From positions 1 to 34,933 of the forward strand of contig JAEDCX010000015.1 in NCBI GenBank assembly GCA_016293925.1: DNA of 34,933 nt. Reading direction: 5' to 3'. This document shows positions 23,985-32,114 of this stretch, one piece after another; position 1 is the first letter of the stretch, and each line of letters starts with the position of its first letter. The notes below the pieces were generated by a model. It was not told the origin of the DNA. It saw only the letters and a program-made list of their open reading frames with translations, and did no database searches. The translations under genes and the position numbers were made by a program. Origin of the DNA: Lachnospiraceae bacterium. Its GTDB lineage: Bacteria > Bacillota > Clostridia > Lachnospirales > Lachnospiraceae.

Positions 23985-25143
23985 CCTTCTCTCCTCTTTC
24001 CTCATAAACATATAACGGATGCAGTATGACTTCCCCATCTCTCATACCATCTACCTCACATACCTCCAGAACCTTACGGCTTCCGTCCCGCAGTCTTCCC
24101 AGATGAATGATAATATCTACGCCGGAGGCAATCTGACGACGAATTGCCTGCAACGGCATATCCATTCCCATCAGAACCATTGTCTCCAATCGGGCAATCA
24201 TATCCTGCGCACTGTTGGCATGCCCGGTTGAAAGACTCCCGTCATGTCCTGTATTCAGCGCCTGCAGCATGTCCAGCGCCTCGGCTCCTCTTACCTCCCC
24301 GACAATAATGCGATCCGGTCTCATTCGCAGGGATGTCTTAATCAGATCCCGGATTCCAATCTCATTGCAGCCCTCCACATTGGCATTTCTGGTCTCCATC
24401 CGGATCAGGTTCCCAATTCCCCGAATCTGCAATTCCGCGCTGTCCTCTATGGTGAGAATTCGCTCATCGGAAGGGATATATTCGGATAACGCATTCAGAA
24501 AAGTCGTCTTGCCGGATCCGGTTCCTCCACTGATAAATATGTTGTATCCTGTGATAACCAGATCTCTCAAGAATTCTGCGCAGGCTTCTGATATAGAACC
24601 CATTCGTATCAGTTGTTTCATATCAATCGGATGATCCGGAAATCTTCGGATTGTCACGGCGGGTCCGTTCAGAGCCACCGGATCCAATACAATATTCACT
24701 CTGGAACCATTCTCCGGAAGTCTGCAGTCCACAATCGGATTGCTCTCATTGATGGTTCGATTGCATTTCGCGACAATCTGCTGAATGACATTCTCCAATT
24801 TCTCTTTGTCAGTAAAGCGCTTCTCCCACTGACGGATATGTCCATTCTCTTCGATATAGATATTCTCCGTCCCGTTGACCATGATCTCCGTTACTCTGCT
24901 GTCATCCACCAATTCCTGAATAATATCCAGTTTACGTATGGAATTGAAGATCTCACGGCTCATCCGCTCCCGCTCGGAAGCACCGATATAGAATTCCCGG
25001 CTGAGGCGGATCACATTATCCCGAATAATATCCTGAACCTCCCCGTCTTCCACATCACGGCTGATATCGATCTGCTCCATAACGCATTCCCGCAGATATT
25101 TGGTCATATCCGCCTGATTAAATCCTGTTCTACCGTACTCCAT
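23884..25143 (-). CDS. tadA: TadA/CpaF-type pilus assembly ATPase
   Basis: A 419-residue secretion ATPase that powers Flp pilus assembly from the cytoplasmic side. The Walker A motif GGTGSGKTT lies at residues 206-214, with IEDSAELQ, the IIVGEVRGAEALDMLQA region and GHDGSLSTGHANS downstream, all conserved in CpaF. The N-terminal domain MVNGTENIYIEENGHI is also typical. An in-frame TAG just upstream fixes the earliest start at 25143. GGAGG is 15 nt from it, longer than usual. The C-terminal 34 codons overlap tadB in another frame. Confidence 0.95.
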   Translation of the reverse strand: MEYGRTGFNQADMTKYLRECVMEQIDISRDVEDGEVQDIIRDNVIRLSREFYIGASERERMSREIFNSIRKLDIIQELVDDSRVTEIMVNGTENIYIEENGHIRQWEKRFTDKEKLENVIQQIVAKCNRTINESNPIVDCRLPENGSRVNIVLDPVALNGPAVTIRRFPDHPIDMKQLIRMGSISEACAEFLRDLVITGYNIFISGGTGSGKTTFLNALSEYIPSDERILTIEDSAELQIRGIGNLIRMETRNANVEGCNEIGIRDLIKTSLRMRPDRIIVGEVRGAEALDMLQALNTGHDGSLSTGHANSAQDMIARLETMVLMGMDMPLQAIRRQIASGVDIIIHLGRLRDGSRKVLEVCEVDGMRDGEVILHPLYVYEERGEKDGRIQGDLIRKDTLKNIGKLRAGGIRSATGEGS

Positions 25144-25185
25144 CTCGTTCTACCCATACCTCCTGTGCCCATCCGTCCTGCAAAC

Positions 25186-26262
25186 TTACGCATTCAGATG
25201 GTTCATCAGCATACCCACACAACTATAAGGATACTCTTCCGGATGCTCCGGAAGTTTCTCAAAGCTATCCCTCCAGATCTCTTCCGGCACCAGTACTCTT
25301 ACGGTCCGATGCAGAATCTCCTCTGCACCTACGAATTCCAGCATCTTCTCATATTGCTTCATGCGATGTGCGGACGACCTGTCCGGAAGTTCCATGGTAT
25401 ATATTTTGTCGCACAACTGAAGTACCTGCAGGAATCCCTGCACCTGGGTCGACAGATCCAGAATGACTCTGCCATACAGGCCGCTGTCCCGAATCTCCTG
25501 CAGCATACCGATCCAATCCTCCGCAGCAACTGCCTGAATATCCATATATGTTCTTGCCGCTTCCATTACTTCCAGTTTATTAATTGTCTGACGCATGGTG
25601 GATAACTCCGACAGAAAGGATTTCTTGGAGTGCAGATAACAGTAGATCAGATCCGACAGATCGTAACGCTCTCTATTTTCCCTGGAAAGGATGTCGTCAC
25701 AGCCCTTCAGATTCAGATACAGAACCTTTTCTTTTCTGGCCAGAAGTTGTCCCAGCGTCAGTGCAGCCGTAGTCTGCAGACATCTCCCGATGGGTGTAAA
25801 GAATCCAATCATCTGGCATTGGGAATCCGGTGCAGCTTTCGTCGGCAGCACAATTCTCACCGTACATCTCTGATAGATTGTCTGAAGTATATCTTCTGCA
25901 GACTGGTACCGATACAGGTATTGCAGATTCTGCTGATATTGCGGATTCTGCTGGTATTGCGGATTCTCCCGGAGTATGGAATCCTTTTCCGGGGTGCCTC
26001 CCCTGCAGCGTTCCGGATCCCGGGTGAGCAGGAAAACATTCTCCGCTTCAATTCCGCCGCATTCCTTCCATAACTCTTCCTGCAGGACCAGAACATATAT
26101 GGGATTCTCTCTCCCGTACTCCATCAGTTCATGCAGGGACTGAAAAAACCACAGCGCAAACGGAAATTCTTCCTTTCCCGTGAAATATTCCGACATCCTG
26201 GTGACATACCGCTCGTCAGTATCGCAAATAACCATCCTTTTTCTGTCATACGTTCCCCTCAT
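25186..26262 (-). CDS. TadZ/CpaE-like receiver + ParA-fold protein with degenerate P-loop
   Basis: A 358-residue protein that heads the Tad operon. Residues 1-100 look like a pseudo-receiver domain (MVICDTDERYVTRMSEYF). A Gln/Asn/Tyr-rich linker at residues 100-120 is made of hexapeptide repeats. The last 200 residues are ParA/MinD-like, as in TadZ/CpaE, which localises Tad pili at a pole. The P-loop is abnormal: GFFTPIGRCLQTTAALTLG at about 153-171, where homologs have a GKT; the Lys is absent, so ATP hydrolysis is doubtful. GGGGG lies 7 nt before the ATG at 26262; the longer frame to 26310 is not preferred. TadZ assignment is by architecture and position. Confidence 0.8.
   Translation of the reverse strand: MRGTYDRKRMVICDTDERYVTRMSEYFTGKEEFPFALWFFQSLHELMEYGRENPIYVLVLQEELWKECGGIEAENVFLLTRDPERCRGGTPEKDSILRENPQYQQNPQYQQNLQYLYRYQSAEDILQTIYQRCTVRIVLPTKAAPDSQCQMIGFFTPIGRCLQTTAALTLGQLLARKEKVLYLNLKGCDDILSRENRERYDLSDLIYCYLHSKKSFLSELSTMRQTINKLEVMEAARTYMDIQAVAAEDWIGMLQEIRDSGLYGRVILDLSTQVQGFLQVLQLCDKIYTMELPDRSSAHRMKQYEKMLEFVGAEEILHRTVRVLVPEEIWRDSFEKLPEHPEEYPYSCVGMLMNHLNA
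25919..25972 (-). repeat. 18-bp tandem repeat, three copies
   Basis: Three 18-bp units (25919-25936, 25937-25954, 25955-25972) with the core TATTGCNGATTCTGCTG encode a hexapeptide of Gln/Asn/Tyr/Pro between the two domains of the TadZ-like protein. The third copy is imperfect. The frame is kept, so copy number could vary without breaking the gene. Confidence 0.85.
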
Positions 26263-26339
26263 ATGAATTCCCCCATTCATAGACGATAGACGCGCGGTAT
26301 CCACCGGCATAGATCAGCATACAGTCACCGGTAACCGGA

Positions 26340-26400
26340 TCCTGCCGCCGTAAGAATAAAAGACTCACCGACAGTTCCCACTCTCACGTCCCCCGGCAGA
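26340..26400 (-). ncRNA. Possible structured element in the tad leader
   Basis: On the minus strand, CTGCCG and CGGCAG (with flanking pairing) close a segment of about 60 nt containing GACGTGAGAGTGGGAACTG. It lies roughly 80 nt upstream of the TadZ-like start. It matches no riboswitch class I can recall, so it is only a candidate. Confidence 0.25.
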
Positions 26401-26491
26401 TACAGACACAGGAACAGCGAAACAAATCGGACACAATTCTTCCGTTTTGGTGTATGGAACTGATAAAAACATGTAGGAGTTGAAAAATGTT

Positions 26492-26510
26492 TCAGACATG
26501 ATTTGTCTGA
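26492..26510 (-). other. Short perfect hairpin in the tad leader
   Basis: TCAGACA (26492-26498) and TGTCTGA (26504-26510) form a 7-bp stem with a 5-nt loop. On the minus strand it is followed by AAACATTTTTC, so it could be a weak intrinsic terminator or attenuator within the leader of the tad operon. Confidence 0.35.
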
Positions 26511-26638
26511 CGGAATGTGATGTTAGAATGCAGACCGGCCACATCCAGCCGTTTCAGAATTGCAACAGAATGTATGAATGCTGCTTCTGTTACCATGTCC
26601 CACCGGGAAGTGCTCCCTGTCAGTGAGTTGTACTTCGG

Positions 26639-26667
26639 AGTCTAGCAGAGGATTTGTCTTTTGTAAA
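26639..26667 (-). promoter_or_regulatory. Candidate promoter of the tad operon
   Basis: On the minus strand TTTACA (26667-26662) and TAGACT (26644-26639) are separated by 17 bp, about 375 bp upstream of the TadZ-like start. No better promoter was seen closer to the gene. Confidence 0.35.
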
Positions 26668-26881
26668 TACCAAATGGATGCAATTTCTTCTTTTCAGCAG
26701 AAACCAACGAACGGAAAGGATAACCTTTGTGTATTTTTACACGAATTGTAAATAAATTTTTTCGGACTGATGTAACGGTTTCCCATATTTTTCTCATCAT
26801 CCGGAAGGGTTTCCGAGCGGATCATCGCTCCCATACCGTACTTTTTTGCCAAATATTTGTATATAAATTCCAATATCTGAT

Positions 26882-26887
26882 TATACT
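26882..26887 (+). promoter_or_regulatory. -10-like element upstream of the DUF2508 gene
   Basis: TATACT lies 49 bp upstream of the ATG at 26936. The best -35 (TTGTAT) is 19 bp away, longer than ideal, so the promoter is only tentative. Confidence 0.3.
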
Positions 26888-26935
26888 GTTATTACATATT
26901 TACGCCATTAACATATTTGAAACGGAGCATATGGA

Positions 26936-27241
26936 ATGAAACTGTTTATGAAGAAAATTTCTCAGGAGGAAACTGACAGAATCAATCTGCTGGATGATAT
27001 AGAGAAAACCAAAGAAGCATTGCGGCTGGCCTATAACGGCCTCGACAATGCGGTAGATCCTGACCTGATCGACTGCTACATCTATCAGGTGAATTCGGTG
27101 CTGATGCGTTATAAGTTTTTACTAAATCAGGCAACGATACTTTACTCGCTGCCTGATCATGCATCCAATGAAGCTGTTCGTGAAGCACTCCTACACGCAG
27201 ATACCGCGAGACCGGCTCTGAGTCTGGAGACTCTCGTTTAA
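26936..27241 (+). CDS. DUF2508 (YaaL-like) small protein
   Basis: A 101-residue, mostly helical protein matching DUF2508 (YaaL in Bacillus subtilis): DDIEKTKEALRLAYNGLDNAVDPDLIDCYIYQVNSVLMRYKFLL in the middle, with the conserved DPDLIDCYIY segment. The function of the family is not known; elsewhere it often sits near recR and dnaX, but not here. GGAG lies 8 nt before the ATG. Its last 51 bp overlap the 3' end of the convergent fliS gene on the other strand, with no terminator for either. The C-terminal tail after residue 84 is not conserved in my recollection of the family. Confidence 0.85.
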   Translation: MKLFMKKISQEETDRINLLDDIEKTKEALRLAYNGLDNAVDPDLIDCYIYQVNSVLMRYKFLLNQATILYSLPDHASNEAVREALLHADTARPALSLETLV

Positions 27242-27667
27242 CGCATCCCGTCCGTAGGTAAGCCCTGCATAGACTGTCTGTGCATTCTGCATAAGGGGTG
27301 CACCGGTATCGTCCCGTGACGCAATCTCAAAGGAATCTCTCAGTTTATGCAGCATACCTGCGATTTCATCCAGCCCTTCCGTTCTGTTTCTCATGTCAAT
27401 CAATGCCAACTCACGAATCATGTATGTATACAGGGCACCCAATCCCACGGAAATCGTCTGCTGATAATCCAGAGAAGAGAGCAATTCATTGATACAGCCG
27501 TTCGCATGTCTGATGGCTTCCCGAAAAGCCATACGGTCCTGCACCGTTTCTGCCGCCTTCACATCCTCCAGATAGCTTAATGCCATATCAAATACAACAA
27601 CCGTAAGTTCACTTCTGTTTGCCTGTGTAATGCGCAATGTATACTGCCGTTTCAATTCATCTGTCAT
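27191..27667 (-). CDS. fliS: FliS-like flagellar export chaperone
   Basis: A 158-residue helical protein resembling FliS, the cytoplasmic chaperone that binds the flagellin C-terminus and prevents early polymerisation. The features are the N-terminal RQYTLRITQANRSELTVVVFDMALSYL, a variant of the FliS YQ..Q....S...LV...YD..I..L pattern, and a helical middle (LDYQQTISVGLGALYTYM). It is slightly longer than typical FliS (about 125-135 residues), with extra C-terminal sequence. AGGAGGGG precedes the ATG, and it begins 11 bp after the flagellin stop, which supports the assignment. Its stop lies inside the convergent DUF2508 gene. Confidence 0.83.
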   Translation of the reverse strand: MTDELKRQYTLRITQANRSELTVVVFDMALSYLEDVKAAETVQDRMAFREAIRHANGCINELLSSLDYQQTISVGLGALYTYMIRELALIDMRNRTEGLDEIAGMLHKLRDSFEIASRDDTGAPLMQNAQTVYAGLTYGRDALNESLQTQSRSRGICV

Positions 27668-27678
27668 ATCTTCCCCTC

Positions 27679-28809
27679 CTACTGAAGTAACTGTAATACC
27701 TGCTCCGGCTGTGAATTCGCCTGTGCAAGAACAGACGTACCTGCCTGAACCAATACCTGTGAAGTATAGTATTCTGTCATTTCCTTGGCCATATCCACAT
27801 CCATAATCCTGGAATAAGCACCCGTCATGTTGTCGGATCCGGTCTCCAAATTGTTCACTGTACTCTCCAGACGGTTCTGATATGCACCGATTCTGCTGCG
27901 GATGGAGGATGCGGTTGCAATGGCATCATTTACTCTGGTGATTGCCTGTTTGCAGCCCTCCTGTGTCGTATAATCAAGATCCGTTAATCCAAGCGTATCC
28001 AGGGAGACTCTGGGAAGCCGCATCTGCAGCATCTGGTTCTCGTTAGCCCCCACCATGACGTTCATCTCACCAATTCCCTTCACATCTACCTCTATGGACA
28101 GGGTAGAGGGCAGCGTACCGCCGTTGTCTGCCTTTAACCGTTCCGGATCCAGTTCCACATCAATGCTTCTCCCAAAATGATCCAGAATGGTTAACACATT
28201 TCCTTCGGATTTCGCGTACGCATTGGCCACAAATGCATCGGAGCCTGCTGCCGCGTCAACATTGGCAATGGTTCCCGTCAATCCTGTCGTTCCGATTCCT
28301 GTAATGTCGATCCTGTATGTTCCGACGGGAACTTCATCCGAATACTCTTTTACCTTCACCCCATAGGTGTCCGTATAGGCTTTCGTATCGAAATTACCGT
28401 CCAGAAGCGGTTGACCGTTGAATTCCGTATCTGCACCGATCCGGTTGATTTCATTTGCCAGCTGCCTGATCTCGGAATCAATCGCGGTCCGGTCCGCCGA
28501 GGTCATGGTTCCGTTGGCACCCTTTACTGCCAGCTCATTCATACGCTGCAGAATGCTGTGAATCTCCATCATGGCACCGTCGGCGATCTCTGCCACCGAG
28601 ATACCGTCATTGGATGAATCGGTAGCTGTATTCAGCCCCCGGATCTGTGCTGTCATCTTACGGGAAATCGCATACCCCGCCGCATTGTCTTTGGCAGACA
28701 TGATCTTCAATCCGGAGGATAATTTCAGCGTAGAGGTACTCTGTGCATTGTTATTTTTCTCTAACGCCTGTTTTGCCACCATGGCCGTTGCATTGTAGTT
28801 AATCTTCAT
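27679..28809 (-). CDS. fliC: Flagellin
   Basis: A 376-residue flagellin, the filament subunit exported through the flagellar type III system. The conserved N-terminal D0/D1 region (MKINYNATAMVAKQALEKNN, SSGLKIMSAKDNAAGYAISRKM, LQRMNELAVKGANG at 87-100) and C-terminal D1/D0 region (RSRIGAYQNRLESTVNNLE, to SQPEQVLQLLQ) are complete. The middle D2/D3 part is short and variable. The D1 segment resembles the TLR5-recognised region of other flagellins. The true ATG at 28809 has AAGGAG 9 nt upstream and overlaps the end of the 1045-residue gene by 11 bp. The open frame to 28866 is that upstream gene's tail. Expression is expected from the sigma-28 promoter at 31994. Confidence 0.97.
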   Translation of the reverse strand: MKINYNATAMVAKQALEKNNNAQSTSTLKLSSGLKIMSAKDNAAGYAISRKMTAQIRGLNTATDSSNDGISVAEIADGAMMEIHSILQRMNELAVKGANGTMTSADRTAIDSEIRQLANEINRIGADTEFNGQPLLDGNFDTKAYTDTYGVKVKEYSDEVPVGTYRIDITGIGTTGLTGTIANVDAAAGSDAFVANAYAKSEGNVLTILDHFGRSIDVELDPERLKADNGGTLPSTLSIEVDVKGIGEMNVMVGANENQMLQMRLPRVSLDTLGLTDLDYTTQEGCKQAITRVNDAIATASSIRSRIGAYQNRLESTVNNLETGSDNMTGAYSRIMDVDMAKEMTEYYTSQVLVQAGTSVLAQANSQPEQVLQLLQ

Positions 28810-31800
28810 AAGCTTCGTCTCCTTTTTGACTCTGGATGGCGATGATAAATGCTTTTGATATCTCAAACAGAGTCTTGGTTGTTACATTGTCCGTTCCCTG
28901 AGCGGTTTGTTCGTGACGGTTCAGGTTCATTTCCGATGCGGTAGTGTAATATAACTCATCTACGGTACACACATCACTGGTCAGTTCGTTCCGAATCACC
29001 GGTTCCAGTTTTCGGAGTGCATGCAGCCCCTCTTCGCTGTTTCCGGCGATCATCCCGGTAACCACCAGCCGATCATTCTTCTGTTGTACCTGGAAAGAAG
29101 CATAAACCTTACCGTAATAATCCGCTTCAAAGGTAATCTGAACCTTACCTTTATCATCTCCATTGTGCACAATTTGCAAGTTGATTGAATTTATCTCTCC
29201 ATTTATCTTAACAGGAACTTCATAATTGTCTTTCTTTGCAAGATTTCCTGCAACATGAAGCTGTTTGTGGAAGTTCGTGATACTTCGGACATCTATGTAC
29301 CCGGAGGTGGTATCGGTTATCCGTTCCAGTACATCTCCGACTGTTTCCACCAGATTATCATAGGCTGTTACGGCACTGTCATGATCTGTCAGATTCCGCT
29401 GCAGTTTATACATCGCCTGTTCCGTTTCCTCCTGCATGCGAGACCCCGCTTTGTCCGCATACCCGAATATCTGCCGGAACATTGCACCACGGTATTGCAT
29501 GAGATAGTCTGCTGCCAAAAGTGTATCCGCCGATATTGTCTGATCATAATTCATCAGCATATCCAGCGTGGATTCACTGACAAACCGTACACTTCGGATC
29601 TCCTCCAGCTGCTCTGTCCGATACAGCCGTTCCACCTGTTCGGTCTCCGGAGAGATCTGTTTCGGATTCTGGTTCATCGCTTCATGCAGCCGATCCAGAG
29701 TCATATCCTCATCCACCCCGGCTCCCGCCATCGTTTCCGGCTCCAGCCGTTCATAGATGTCTCTTGCCAGATGGTTATAGTAGCTGCTGATCTGATCCTC
29801 GATATTTCCGTTGCGATAGGAGCCGTCCACTCCCCCGAATGTATCATCAATCGTGTACTCCATGTGACGGTCAGATCCGGTCCGCAGAGCGGTTAGAAGA
29901 TTTTTGAAGTTTACCTCGGCTCCCTGATTCACAAGGCTTCCGATCACTGCTCCGTCAGATTTCTCCACCTGACGCAGAAGACGATATATTCCGATGAACG
30001 ATTCCTTCTCCTGGGGAGTAATCCTGTTATTCTTCTCCAGTTTATATAGGAAACGACTGTAGCGCTCCGCATCGTCCTGCCTGTTCTCCTGTCCGTTCAG
30101 GTGATTCTCCAGTTCCTCCAGATTCATGGTAAGCGGATTGATTCCATCCCGGATTAGTTTCAGGGTTGCTCCCGGCGTCAGTTTCCGGATGACTCTGTTC
30201 AGCTGCAGATCGGCTGCTTTCACCCGGTTAATATTCTCTTCCGTAATCATCATGCTGTTGTATCCCAAAATACGAACGGCACGTTCATTGGCTTCGTCCG
30301 GTTTCAGATTCAGACCGGCGAGAATCTCCTCCACATTACGAAAGGCCTTACGGATATTGTCGCCAAGATCGGCTCTCGGAACCGTCATGACCGTTTCATA
30401 TGCTGCATTCACATTCTCATACGTACTCTTCAGTACGGTTCCCTGCGTATGGATGTAATTCAGATGATAAAAAGCAGGAACATCGATAACTTTACCAATC
30501 ACCTGCGCAGGCATCTCACCAATCTGTGCTACTTTGGTCAGTGTGTCCTGATACAAGGAATCTCTGATCTGCAATTCGTCCGGATCTTTCGTTCCAAAAA
30601 GCAGCTGTTTCGTGTTCTCTTCACTGGCTTTCAATTCTTCTACCAGCTGAGACAGCTCTGCCGTCTCGATCTGGTATCCGCTCTTCAGCAATTTCAGGTT
30701 GGCTTCAAAGGTCATCATCAGCCGGACCTCTTCCAGACGTCGTCTCGCCGTGATCATCTCGTATTCCCTGTTGCGATAGTCTGTCTGTTCCCGATTCTCC
30801 TCCCCACGGTCTGCCTGACCGGGCTCTCTAGCATTCCTCTGCCGTCCCGCCGTCTCCTGCTCCTGCATTCGTAGAAGATTGCGGATGGTAAGTGGTTCTC
30901 CCGATTCCACCGCACGCTCCAGGGTTTCTCCGGAAATACCGGCCACCTCATTCAGAATGCGGTCTGCCCGGGTCACAATAGACTCCGTTACAGTCAGATC
31001 CGCCGTTTCTGCCGGTTGCTTATTCCACAGTGCATTCATCATTGCATCCATAGCCTTTTCAAATGGCATCGGAAGCGGAATGTCATTCATCCGGTCCAGA
31101 CGCATCAGATTCTCCCCGGTAAGAGGAATTCCCTGTTCCACGATCCATCTGGCTTCCTGCATCGTCTCCTCATTGACATCCAGTCCGGCCTCGTCAATTA
31201 CTTCCCTCATACGGCCTTCCAGATGATCCCATTGGAAACTGTCTGCCTTTTTCGCATAATATCCGGGCATATCGTCCGCGTAATATCCGTATCCCTGCCT
31301 CGTTTCCATGGAACTGGCAGAGAACTGGGCCTTGTAGATTTCCTTGATATTCAGCTCGCAGTGGTTTTTGATCAAATATTTCTTGGCGCCGTCGCTCAAT
31401 TCCGTGATCTGTACACATTTCTCCAACGCAGATCCTACATCATGTACATTCTGACGGTTTACCGGAATATCGTTTTTCCGCAGGCTGGCAGCGATCTGGC
31501 GGCCCCGCATATCACTGCCTGTGATCTTCGCCAGCTCATCGGCAGTCAGATCATCATTGTATCCGGTAATGGTTATACCCGCTTCCGCAAGTTTTGCTTT
31601 GATCTCGTCAACAACGGTAATCATCTCATCAGAAGGCATGCTGCCGGGTTTGAACCCGTTTTCCTCCAGTTCCTGATAATCACCGGCAGACATAAAATGA
31701 GACATCACTGTCATAAAGTCCTGCTGGGCAGACATATAGTCCTGCTCTGCAATCTGCATAACGTCTTCTGCGGTCGTTCCCTGACCTTCATAAGCTCTGT

Positions 31801-31936
31801 TATCCATAACTGTGCCAGAAATGTCTAATGCAAATGCGTTGATCGGCTTCGTCCCTGAAGCTGTATCGCTCTTCTGTGAAGTTGTTACCCTGTCAACATT
31901 CTGATTGGCGTTCAATGAGTCAAAACTGATCTTCAT
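28799..31936 (-). CDS. Large FliK-like flagellar-associated protein (DUF6240-like)
   Basis: A 1045-residue soluble protein, largely helical, that I place near DUF6240, a family found beside flagellar genes in Lachnospiraceae. The first ~900 residues are charged and repetitive in structure, with recurring units such as IVTRADRILNEVAGISGETLERAVESGEPLTIRNLLRM. The C-terminal 130 residues (INLQIVHNGDDKGKVQITFEADYYGKVYASFQV, then LHALRKLEPVIRNEL) resemble the FliK hook-length-control C-terminal domain in pattern. No signal peptide is seen. Its last codons overlap the flagellin start by 11 bp, and a sigma-28-type promoter lies 57 bp upstream of its start. A role in filament or hook regulation, or as an export-substrate switch, is an inference. 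Confidence 0.75.
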   Translation of the reverse strand: MKISFDSLNANQNVDRVTTSQKSDTASGTKPINAFALDISGTVMDNRAYEGQGTTAEDVMQIAEQDYMSAQQDFMTVMSHFMSAGDYQELEENGFKPGSMPSDEMITVVDEIKAKLAEAGITITGYNDDLTADELAKITGSDMRGRQIAASLRKNDIPVNRQNVHDVGSALEKCVQITELSDGAKKYLIKNHCELNIKEIYKAQFSASSMETRQGYGYYADDMPGYYAKKADSFQWDHLEGRMREVIDEAGLDVNEETMQEARWIVEQGIPLTGENLMRLDRMNDIPLPMPFEKAMDAMMNALWNKQPAETADLTVTESIVTRADRILNEVAGISGETLERAVESGEPLTIRNLLRMQEQETAGRQRNAREPGQADRGEENREQTDYRNREYEMITARRRLEEVRLMMTFEANLKLLKSGYQIETAELSQLVEELKASEENTKQLLFGTKDPDELQIRDSLYQDTLTKVAQIGEMPAQVIGKVIDVPAFYHLNYIHTQGTVLKSTYENVNAAYETVMTVPRADLGDNIRKAFRNVEEILAGLNLKPDEANERAVRILGYNSMMITEENINRVKAADLQLNRVIRKLTPGATLKLIRDGINPLTMNLEELENHLNGQENRQDDAERYSRFLYKLEKNNRITPQEKESFIGIYRLLRQVEKSDGAVIGSLVNQGAEVNFKNLLTALRTGSDRHMEYTIDDTFGGVDGSYRNGNIEDQISSYYNHLARDIYERLEPETMAGAGVDEDMTLDRLHEAMNQNPKQISPETEQVERLYRTEQLEEIRSVRFVSESTLDMLMNYDQTISADTLLAADYLMQYRGAMFRQIFGYADKAGSRMQEETEQAMYKLQRNLTDHDSAVTAYDNLVETVGDVLERITDTTSGYIDVRSITNFHKQLHVAGNLAKKDNYEVPVKINGEINSINLQIVHNGDDKGKVQITFEADYYGKVYASFQVQQKNDRLVVTGMIAGNSEEGLHALRKLEPVIRNELTSDVCTVDELYYTTASEMNLNRHEQTAQGTDNVTTKTLFEISKAFIIAIQSQKGDEAYED

Positions 31937-31993
31937 AATGCTACCTCTCTCATGTTGGGGTGATCACATCTGTGACCGGGTTATTTGCTTTTT

Positions 31994-32020
31994 ATTTCGG
32001 CAAAATTCACGCAATTCTTA
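31994..32020 (-). promoter_or_regulatory. Sigma-28 (FliA/SigD)-type promoter of the flagellin operon
   Basis: On the minus strand TAAGAATT (32020-32013), an 11-bp spacer and GCCGAAAT (32001-31994) match the sigma-28 consensus TAAAGTTT-N11-GCCGATAA closely. It lies 57 bp upstream of the 1045-residue gene and would drive that gene, flagellin and fliS as one late flagellar operon. Confidence 0.8.
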
Positions 32021-32049
32021 ATAGTCCCCCGGAAAAATGCACAGTAAAA

Positions 32050-32076
32050 GGCAACCGGAGGATTCCCTCGGCTGCC
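32050..32076 (-). terminator. Terminator after glgB
   Basis: On the minus strand GGCAGCCG-AGG pairs with CCT-CCGGTTGCC around a GAAT loop (one G-U pair, one bulge), followed by TTTTACTG. It lies 39 bp after the glgB stop and just before the sigma-28 promoter. Confidence 0.7.
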
Positions 32077-32114
32077 CGAATACATTACATATCAATTTCA
32101 TCTGTGATCAACCT

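Larger units (their letters stand above)
26263..26935. other. 673-bp non-coding region between the tad operon and the DUF2508 gene
   Basis: No convincing gene is present on either strand. It holds a candidate tad promoter at 26639-26667, giving a leader of about 370 nt, a perfect 7-bp hairpin at 26492-26510, a possible structured element bounded by CTGCCG/CGGCAG at about 26340-26400, and a weak -10 for the plus-strand DUF2508 gene. I looked for a cyclic-di-GMP riboswitch and did not find its conserved core. Confidence 0.7.

Noticed and set aside
25919..25972. 18-bp repeats as a possible CRISPR
   Set aside because: The units are directly adjacent with no spacers and stay in frame inside a gene, so they are a coding tandem repeat.
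26263..26500. Cyclic-di-GMP riboswitch upstream of the tad operon
   Set aside because: Pilus operons in Clostridia often have one, so I looked for the conserved GGGACGCAAAGCC-type core and the class II core. Neither is present, so only a generic structured leader is reported.
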